A stretch of DNA of 64,000 bases, from the NCBI GenBank assembly GCA_023374045.1, contig CM041781.1, positions 146,870,982 to 146,934,981 of the forward strand, in the 5' to 3' direction. The first letter of the stretch is position 1, and every line of letters begins with the position of its first letter. Of this stretch, positions 39,017 to 49,000 are shown piece by piece. Source of the DNA: Limonium bicolor. Taxonomy: Eukaryota > Streptophyta > Magnoliopsida > Caryophyllales > Plumbaginaceae. The translations under genes and the position numbers were made by a program. The notes beneath the pieces were generated by a model, which did no database searches, was not told where the DNA came from, and saw only the letters and a program-made list of their open reading frames with translations.

Positions 39017-39154
39017 AGTGGTATTGATTCTGAATCGGTTCCAGACTGGTTCCAATTGGTTTTGATTCTACGCGGTGGTTCCGGTTCTATTGGGTGATGG
39101 CCAGCATTAAGCGGGACTAAGTGAGGTTATGTGGGTTACAATATCCCACCATAT
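39017..39154. other. Short unassigned spacer
   Basis: Sequence between the duplication and the MITE; nothing recognisable. Confidence 0.5.
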
Positions 39155-39162
39155 ATTCCGGG

Positions 39163-39754
39163 TAGAGCTGATCATAATGTGCCCGGCCCGGTAGCCCGGT
39201 CCGACCCGGCCCGTAAAAAAGCCCGACGAGCCCGAACCCGATAGGGCTTCCGGGCGGGCCTGGACATAAAATTAGGCCCGAATGAAAAACCGGGCCGGGC
39301 CGCGGCACATTTTTGAGCCCGTGGGCAAGCCCGGCCCGGCCCGATTTTATATTATTTATTATTATTTTTAAAATGTAATATACATATTTAATTTTTATAT
39401 AAATATACAAAATTATATATATATACAAAAATTATATATAATATACAAAAATTATATATAATATATAAATTTTAAATAAGTTATATATATTATTTTTTAA
39501 ATAATTTATATATAATATATAACTATATTAAATATATTAATTTTAAATTTTTTTATTAATATAATAAAAAAATTAAAAACCGGGCCGGGCGGGCCGGGCT
39601 TCGGCAAAGTCTGGAAAAAACCGGCCTAGCCCGGCCCGGCCCGAGCATGTAAAAAACCGGGCTTGGTTTTTGAAAATAGGCCCGATGGGCCTAAAATTTT
39701 CCTCTGCCTCGGCCCGGCCCGAACCCGGCCCGCCCGCCCGAATGATCACCTCTA
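39163..39754. mobile_element. hAT-type MITE with GC-rich arms
   Basis: Terminal inverted repeats TAGAGCTGATCAT and ATGATCACCTCTA are flanked by a perfect 8-bp duplication ATTCCGGG (39155-39162 and 39755-39762), diagnostic of the hAT superfamily. The arms are dense in GGGCCGGGC/GCCCGGCCC runs and enclose an AT-rich core (about 39350-39570). At 592 bp with no transposase frame it is non-autonomous. GC-rich repeats of this type are common near plant genes. Confidence 0.88.
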
Positions 39755-39762
39755 ATTCCGGG

Positions 39763-40004
39763 TTTGTGTGCTTAATGAAAAGTGTTTGTTGGGTTTTTCA
39801 AAAAAAAAAATCATAAATAAGAATAATAAAATACAAATTAATTACACAGTAAGTGACGTACTCGGCGCAGGTTAGTGGAGGTTCAGGAGGGCCTCCGGAG
39901 GAAGGCAGCTCTTACTTTTTTGAGCTCTGACAAGGTGGGAGGTCCCCGGAGACGGAGAGATAGAGACAGATAAAGAGGGAAAGAGAACTGAAGGGATTTG
40001 CCAG
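39763..40004 (+). promoter_or_regulatory. Proximal promoter and 5' UTR region of SGF29
   Basis: 242 bp between the MITE and the start codon. No convincing TATA box is seen. The 5' UTR is probably purine-rich (AGAGATAGAGACAG, AAAGAGGGAAAGAG). The MITE lies only about 250 bp upstream of the start codon. Confidence 0.4.
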
Positions 40005-43000
40005 ATGGGTACGATGTCATCGCCAGACATAGCCAGCATACTGGAAAATTCCGAGGAGCTCGATCGGCTTAGGAAAAAGCAGGAAGAGTTGATAATGGAG
40101 ATCAATGGTCTCCACAAGAAGCTCCAAAAGAGTAAGTTCTTCACGCGTCCAAGTTACTCCTCATTTGTGTGCGTCATCTGATTTTCATCACGATCATTGG
40201 GAATTAAAGCGGCACCAAGTTGTATTGTGCTATTCTGCCAACCTTGATGATGTTATGTGCCTGTTTCCTCTTCGTTGTTCGAGGCTGCGTGAAATATCGG
40301 CCAAATTTGATGTTTTCTCTTTAGTAGATTTTGTTTCTCGTTCAGGTTGTTGTTCGAGACTGGGTAGTTTAAATCCGAACGATTCGCCCTTTTCATATGA
40401 ACTGCTGCTGTTGTAGTTGACCAGTCTTTTTTTTGCTCTCTACCTTTTGGCAACAACAATTTATTAGCTGTAGTTGACATTTTGGAGTTAAGACGGTGGT
40501 TCTTTTGTATTTCATAGCTGATTTCAGCTCAAACTATCACAAAATAAAATCACACTTACGGCGATTAAACCTAGGGGCTTTTTTACCTAATTAAGTAGTG
40601 TTTGGATTAAATTCCTTCCTGGGCTTGGGTTGTTATATCTATTTCTTTCATTTGGAAGCTAACACTCGTGCAACGAGCGACCTAGACAAGAGAGTGGTCA
40701 TGTAAAAGTAGTATCCTATAGTGCTGCTGCCAGAGTGAGACCACTCTGAGGAGCAGTTCAAAATAAACCAATCAGGACAGCTGCTAAGAAGCTTTCCAAG
40801 GTGGTTGTAATGTAACAAACCCAAGTTGTGAACGCCAAACACCAGTAATGGGTTCCCAACCAGCCGCTTTCTCGAGCTTGTGCTTTTGGTTCTTTTGCAA
40901 ATTCTGGAAGTGGTTTTGTATCAGAAAGGTATTCTAGTCACACAGGAGGCTAACTGTTGAATTGTGTGAAACAGTATATGCTATCCTAATATAATCCGAT
41001 CTGATCATCTATCCCATGTTACCTGGTCTCGATTACAGAATTGCACAAGAGTAGAGAGAAAGAGAGAGCCTTAGTTAGGATCGAGTGTGAGTTTGATTGC
41101 CAAGTGTAGCGTATCTTATTTCATGGGAGTACACCCCTATTTATAGTATTTTGGGCCTGGTTCTTATGGTGCCAGCCTGTATTTTACATGTATAAATACG
41201 GTTCTACCCTCTCCTAGCATCTTTGACTGACCACAGACGGTCAGTCGTACAATACTTTGCTTTGCCTAAGTCCTATTCTCATCCGGCTGGAGACGGCCGG
41301 ATGCCCTATGCGCTTCCACCCCCATCCGGCCAATGCGGCCGGATGCTCTATGCGCTCTCACTTCCATCCGGCCAAAGCGGCCGGATGGTCTATGTAACCC
41401 GTTTTGGCTTGACACCATTTCTTCCCTTCTCATTGTGTACCTCAAATGTGACAGAGAGTGAACAATGAACAATACAGTTTTATTATTAGAGGAGAAAAAG
41501 AAAGCGAAAGAGTTAGCTCTATGTTCTGTGTGTTTACTGTTCTATTGCTTAGCCTTATTTATAGGCAACCGAAAAGAAAACATAGCTCACACAGGAGCTA
41601 GCTAGCAAAGGTAACAACCAACAGAAATGAAAATAAAACTAATGCCAGCTAAGCAGTAATGTAATCTTAATACCCCCCTCAAGATGAGAAGGGGAACAAC
41701 CCTTAAGTCTTGAAATTCGCTGCTGCAGCAAGAGAATCAAATAAGCCCATAGTAGGAAATTGAGCCATATAATCACGACCATAGAGATTCTTAGTAAGCA
41801 TATCTGCCAACTGCTGCTGATTAGGGATGTGCTCGACAGAGATGAGGCCCTGGCTAATCTTATCTTGAACACAATGACAATCCACCTCGACATGTTTGGT
41901 GCGCTCATGCATAATGGGATTCTTGGCAATATACACTGCAGACTTATTATCACATTTAAGAGGGATTGGTGCAACAGCAGTCACCCCAAGCTCATTCACC
42001 AACCTACTTAACCAAGCCAATTCTATAGTAATATTACGCATAGCCCTGTACTCAGCCTCTGCTGAGGAAAGGGAAACAGAAGCCTGTTTCTTCGATTTCC
42101 ATGAAACTGGGCAACCTCCAAAAAGAATGAAATACTGTTGAACAGGCACCATTAGTCTAGAAAATAGTGCATTTATTATTTTTGTAATTAATTAGGTTCT
42201 CATGTCTGTTCAGCATGTAATTAATTGCACCTGTTCAGTTTTTTATGTTTCCTAGACAGACACTTCCTAAGTGTCTCTTCCCTTAGAATTTCTAGACCCT
42301 TCCGTATCTAGACCCTTCCATAGGTGCCTATAAATATAGGGCTGTATATCTCATTTCAGATCATCAAACAATGAATAAAATACTCATCAAACTATATGGT
42401 ATCAGAGCCTAAATCTATTTTTTCCTCTCTCTCTGGCTGCTGCCAGCTTCTTCAACCCTAACACTAAACACCACAACCACCTCTTCAATTTCTGGTTACG
42501 ATTCCAGCACTAAACCACTTTTTTTCTGGGCATCTCTGCACTATTTTGGTGTTCTTTTCTCCTGTGGTGCTTTCAAATCCCTTCTCTCCTTGGTGCATCT
42601 CCAATTCTCCTGCACAACTCTATCTTCCGGGTGTCACCGCCTCTCTTTTTTTCAGTGTGAGTCTCTCCACTAAGGATTAAATCATGTCAAAGGAAGCTAC
42701 TTCAAACTATGGACGTGTGAATTTTGCCTCCTCTACATATGGCAACTCTGCTACACCCTCATCATTATCTCAAGAAGAAATACAACAACTCAGAGCAATG
42801 CTGCAGTCTCATCAAAGCTCTAATGATTCTGGTCATAGCTGTCTTGCCCTGCAAGGTAAACTCTCCTCAAATTTTTGTCTTAATATTTCAGGACATACTC
42901 TAGACGATCACAGAGATATGTAGAAGATATTTCTCTTGTATTATGATGAATGTAATGTCGTGACGGATCGGCTACTGTACACTAGATATTTATACTAGGG

Positions 43001-46000
43001 TTGTACAGAAATCTAGAAACAAATGTACAGCTTAATGGACTAAGTCAGATTTTGGGCCTAGACTATCAGATATTGGACAGGCCCAATATTATGTCGTACT
43101 ATACTCCACCTTCAAATTGGATATTGGATTCAGGTGCTACCTCACATATGACCTCTTGCTCATCTTTACTTACACACTATCATCCTTGTTCCACAAATAG
43201 CAACATCACCACTGCTGATGGCTCATCTACACATGTTTCTGGACACGGAAATGTCATACTTTCTGACCAACTACATCTGAAAAATACCTTACATGTTCCA
43301 AAACATGCCATGAACCTTGCATCTATCCACAAACTAACCACTGACCTTAATTGTGTTGCTATTTTCTTTCCTTCATGGTGCATCTTGTTGGATCTACACA
43401 TAGGGAGGATAATTGGAACTGCTAAGCAACGGGGTGGACTGTACTACCTTGATATACCCGCTGCCTTAAATTCCTCACCCAAAACCCTTTCTTCTACCAC
43501 TACTAATACCAATACTATATGGCTTCATCATAAGCGCTTTGGTCATCCTTCCTTTCATGTGCTGAAAATCATGTTCCCACACCTCTTTAGCGGTATTGAT
43601 ATTTCAAATTTTCAATGTGATGCGTGTGAATTTGCTAAACACTCTCGTGTGTCTTTTCCCCAAAGTAATACCAAGAGTAGTTCTCCCTTTGATCTCATTC
43701 ACAGTGATGTTTGGGGGCCTTCTCCAACCGCTAATATTTCCGGAGCTCGGTGGTTTATTGCATTTATTGATGATTGTACTCGCTTTATGTGGGTCTTTCT
43801 CATGAAAAACAAAAGTGACGTGAGTTCAATTATTCCCACATTCTGCAACATGATTCACACCCAATTTTCCACCACTATAAAACGCTTTCGCACTGATAAT
43901 GCTACTGATTATTTCAACCAAACTGTGAACTCATTCTTTCTCTCCAAAGGTATCATTCATGAATCCTCCTGCCCATACACTCCACAACAAAATGGTATTG
44001 CTGAAAGAAAAAATCGACATCTGCTTGAAATGAGTCGTGCTTTACTCTTCCAATCAAATGCTCCTAAACACTATTGGGGTGAAGCTACACTAACAGCATG
44101 TCATCTTATCAACAAATTGCCCACTCGCATTCTCCAAAATAAATCCCCACTTGAGTGCCTCCGTCACTTCTTCCCTCGTACCAAAATCTCTTCTGATCTT
44201 GATCTGCGGGTGTTTGCTTGTACTGTTTTTGTTCATATTCCTACTCATAGGGGGAAATTGGACCAACGATCTATTAAGTGCATCTTCTTGGGCTATTCCC
44301 CAACCCAAAAAGGGTACAAGTGCTACAATCCCACCACAAAAAGGAGCTACATAACTGCAGATGTTACCTTTCATGAAGCTGACCCATTTTACCCCAACTC
44401 TACCACTTCTTTGTCTTCTTCTCAGGATCCTTATATTGCTCCACCAGTCCCAACCTACACCATTACACCCTCTTCCCCAAAGCTGCCAACATCATTCAAT
44501 TCGCAACCATCATCATCAGACTTACCACCACTCGCACTTGATTCACATCCATCTCAATCTGACCAACAATCATCCTCTCCTAACTTACAAACCCCAAATT
44601 CACCACCAACTCATCCTACTCCATCTCCAACTAAATCTTCCAACCATGACCAGAAACAACCATTTCAATCTGACCAACAATCATCCTTTTCTAACTTACA
44701 AACCCCAAATTCACCACCAACTCATCCTACTCTATCTTTAAACGAATCAGCCAACCATGATCAGACCCCTCCACCTCCTGTGACACGGGTGTATTCAAGA
44801 GAGCACAAGTCAACTCCATGGCTGACGCAGGACCAAGCGTCTAACCCAGGTAATGATTCTCTTCCTCAAGAGTCCTCTCCACCAATTGCCTTACGTGAAG
44901 GTGTACGTCGGTGCAGCAAAGCTCCTCTTTATCCTCAAACTAATTTTGTTGCCTTTAACAATTTTTCTCCTTCTCATGCCTTGTTTGTTCAAAGCCTTAA
45001 TGAAATCCGGATACCTAATTCTTGAACAGAATCATACTTGGGATATTGTGACTAAACCTCCTAGCAAGCATGTTGGTTGCAGGTGGATCTTCAATGTCAA
45101 ATACAATGCTGATGGTTCACTTGAGAGATACAAAGTTCGCCTTGTGGCTAAAGGGTATACTCAGACATACGGAATTGACTATCAGGAAACCTTTGCTCCT
45201 GGTGCCAAACTCAATACTGTCCGCATTCTCTTATCCTTGGCATCCTACTTCGATTGGCCACTAGCACAATTTGATGTCAAGAATGCCTTCCTCCATGGTG
45301 ATCTACATGATGAGATTTACATGTGCATTCCCCGGGCTTTAATGACGATTCTACATCAGCATCTACCTCCTCCAAAGTATGTCAATTAAAAAAAAAGCTT
45401 TATACGGTCTCAAGCAGTCCCCGTGAGCTTGGTTTGACCGCTTTACCAAGGTTGTCCTCGCTGCTGGGTATAGTCAAAGTCAGGGTGATCATACTCTATT
45501 CTTCAAGCACTCTCACCCAGGGGGAGTGACTATTCTCGTATATGTTGATGACATTATTGTTACCAGTAATGATCCAGCAGAGAAACAATTTCTAGAAAAG
45601 CAGCTCAAATCACAATTTGAGATGAAGTCTCTTGGCTCTCTCAAATATTTCCTCGGGATTGAAGTTGCTCGCTCATCTCAAGGCATCTTTATCAGTCAAC
45701 AAAAGTATATCACAGACTTGCTAAGAGAGACAGGAAAGAGTGCTTGTAGACCAGTTACTTCACCAATGGATCCCAATCAAAAACGTGACATTGCCCATGA
45801 AGAGCCCAAGGTTGACTCAGCTATGTATCAACGTCTCTGTGGCAAGCTTATTTATCTCTCCCATACCAGACCTGACATTGCTTACGCGGTTAGTGTCCTA
45901 AGTCAATTCATGCATGACCCAAGGAAACCACATCTACAAGCTGCCTATAGAGTCCTACACTACTTAAAGGGGACTCGACGCCGAGGGATTTTGTTCAAAA

Positions 46001-49000
46001 AGGGGGAACAACTAACAATTCAAGCATTCACTGATGCTGATTATGGTGGCTCTCTGACTGATCGACGGTCCACTACTGGGTTCTGTGTGTTCCTGGCAGG
46101 AAATCTAGTAACATGGATAAGCAAAAAACAAAATGTTGTGGCTCATTCCTCCGCAGAATCTGAGCTGAGAGCTCTTGCAAATGGTCCATGTGAGCTCCTT
46201 TGGATTAGAATTATTCTATGTGATTTACAAATCAAATGGAAAGGTCCCATGGAGTTGAGATGTGACAACAAGTCTACAATCAGCATAGCCTACAATCCGG
46301 TCCAGCATGATCGAACCAAGCACATTGAGATTGACCGACACTTTATCAAGGAGAAGATTGAAGGAGGCCTAATTGATCTAAGTTATATCCCCTCTGAAAA
46401 GCAGATTGCAGATATTTTTACTAAACCTCTCTATAGTCCTAGATTTCATAATCTTATCTTCAAGCTAGGCATGCAAGACATTTACAAACCCAGCTTGAGG
46501 GGGAGTGTTGAACAAGCACCATTAGTCTAGGAAATAGTGCATTTATTATTTCTGTGATTAATTAGGTTCTCATGTCTGTCCTGCATGTAATTAATTGCAC
46601 CTGTTCAGTTTTTTATGTTTCCTAGACAGACACTTCCTAAGTGTCTCTTCCCTAGAATTTCTACACCCTTCCGTATCTAGACCCTTCCATAGGTGCCAAT
46701 AAATATAGGGCTGTATATCTCATTTCAGATCATCAAACAATGAATAAAATACTCAGCAAACTACAAATACCCACTGACAGATCTACGGGTAAGAGGACAC
46801 GCAACCCAGTTGGAATCGCAGAAGCCAACCAGATTATAGTCTTGTTGACTATTGAGAAATAACCCATTTCCTAAAGTGCCTTTGACATAGCGCAATACAT
46901 GAACAACAGCTTGAAAATGGGTATCACAGGGATGTTGGAGAAACTGGCTCAAATGCTGGATGCTGAAGCTCAAATCTGGCCGAGTGTTGCTTAAATAGTT
47001 AAGCTTCCCAACCAGGCGACGGTAAACCTCTGGTTCAGGTAGAACGTTAGAAAAGGAAGGTGTGAGTTTGAATCCTGCCTCGAGAGGGCTCTCATCTGCT
47101 TTACAATTCTCAACCCCAAACTCTTTAAGCAACTCCAGCGAATACTTTTGTTGAGTGATTAACAAACCAGTCTCGCTTCTGTGGAATTCAAGCCCGAGAA
47201 AATAGTGCAAATGCCCTAAATTTTAATCTTGAACTCTCTGTCAAGACACAATTTAAGAGATGCTATTGCTGCTGAATCGTTGCCGCAGACCAGGAGATCG
47301 TCGACATATACTCCCACATAGACAACAGATGACTCACTGTTCTTGATAAACAAAGAATAATCGTTTGTAAGAGTTATGAAATCCTTGGTCCTTTAAAAAA
47401 GAAGTGAGACGAGAATACCACTGTCTCGAAGCTTGTTTTAACCCATATAGAGACCTTTTGAGTTTGACACCATAGTGGGATTGGAACAGATATCACCTGG
47501 TGGTATTTTCATGAAAATTTCTTCATCCAACTGCCCGTGTAAAAAGGCATTATTGACGTCTAGCTGGTCAATAATCCAGTTTCTTTTTACAGCAACAGAT
47601 AGGAGTGTATGAATGGTTGTCATCCTCACTACAGGGGAAAAGGTCTCCGTGTAGTCCACCCCCTCTTTCTGGGTGTACCCTTTAACAATCAAACACGCTT
47701 TATAGCGTTCTAGAGTACCATCTGACCCTAATTTCACTCTGTATACCCACTTACACCCAACAACCTTTTTGCCTTTGGGTAATGGAGTGAGTTCCCAAGT
47801 GTGATTAGCCTCTAAAGCTTGAAGTTCCGCTGCCATAGCATTCTGCCAATGGAGCTTAGTGCAAGCTTCAGTATAAGTGACTGGTTCAACGAAATCAGGC
47901 AAATACTGAATGTCAGCCTTAACTTCAAGGCCATAAGAATGAGATGAGCAGGTCTTTGTGGCTTTGAGATCTGTCAAAGTGTCCACATTCAGAACCATAT
48001 TTCCACTAGAATTACCAGAAAGTCTGTGATAAAATCTGGGTAGAAAGATCATCAGACCAAGAATGAGTAGTATCTGAGTAGCCAACAAAATAATCCTATA
48101 ACCGTGGTGGAGGATTGTGAGGTCGTTGAGATCTTCTTGGTTCTGTAACAAGTGACTCTGTGGTGCTGTAGTTGACTGGGTCAATACCTGTATTCTGAAA
48201 TGAAGACCTTAAGCTTTCAATATCATCTGTAGCAGGACACTGACTAACTGAGTTATCAGTGGAAGAATCTGAAGAAGGAAAAACATCAGAATGTTGAATT
48301 TCCGTGTTATTAGCTACTCCTCTTGTTTCAGATATCTCAGTGTACTGACACAACTCATTATCGTCTGTCAGTATAGGGTTAGCTGGAAAAATGTTTTGAA
48401 CAATTTGATCAATGTCCCCATTATCAGACAGAGCAAAGGGAAAGATGGTCTCAAAAAATTTAACATCCCTGTTGACTAGTATCCTTCTGTCTGTCAACCT
48501 CAATAATTTGTGCCCTTTTACTATGGAAGCTAGGCCCCAGATATACGCATTTGTTTGCTCTGTCAGCAAACTTCTACTTACCCTTTGCAGTAACAACAGC
48601 ATAGGCCAAACACCCAAAGGTCTTCAAATGTTCATAAACTGGGTTTTCCTTGTATAATGCTTCGAAGGGTGTTAATCCATTGAGTAACTGGGCAAACGAT
48701 TAATAGCAGCTGTGGCAATAAGAATACTCTCACCCCAATATTCCATCGGTAGACAAGACTGAAAAATGGACAGCCCTAGCTGTTTCAAGTAAATACCGAT
48801 GCTTCCTTTCCACCACACCATTTTGCTGAGGTGTGTGTGGGTAGGAAGTTTGATGTAGAATCCCTTTCTACTTGAAAAAAGCAGTACCTTCTTTAGACAG
48901 CCCCAGTTCATAAGCATTATCTGATCTCACAATTTTAACTCTCTCGTTGAACTGATTCTCAACCATTAAGATAAATTCCTTTATCTGTTCTGTAGCTTCT

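Larger units (their letters stand above)
40955..41672 (-). repeat. 3' LTR of the outer copia element, split by a solo LTR
   Basis: 12 bp at 40955-40966 and the rest at 41433-41672 together match the 247-bp LTR at 50961-51207, with six differences, all transitions. The minus-strand TATA box is intact here (TATAAATA near 41557-41564). Confidence 0.88.
42136..46765 (+). mobile_element. Complete Ty1/copia retrotransposon (inner element) nested in the outer element
   Basis: 4630 bp with LTRs at 42136-42396 and 46506-46765, the target duplication AATAC (42131-42135 and 46766-46770), PBS at 42397-42408 and PPT near 46491-46505. It carries protease, integrase, reverse transcriptase and RNase H in copia order, but gag is nearly all missing and pol has at least two frameshifts. 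Its orientation is opposite to the outer copia element and the same as SGF29. Confidence 0.93.

Noticed and set aside
39117..39428. Minus-strand frame rich in Gly and Pro over the MITE
   Set aside because: It is produced by the GC-rich arm of the hAT MITE and crosses its boundary and target duplication.
40105..40416. Frame of 103 codons extending past SGF29 exon 1
   Set aside because: It reads through the splice donor into intron 1; the homologous SGF29 sequence continues in exon 2 at 51772.
44361..44741. 126-codon frame within the inner copia element
   Set aside because: It is a shadow of the Ser/Pro/Thr-rich linker of the protease-integrase frame.
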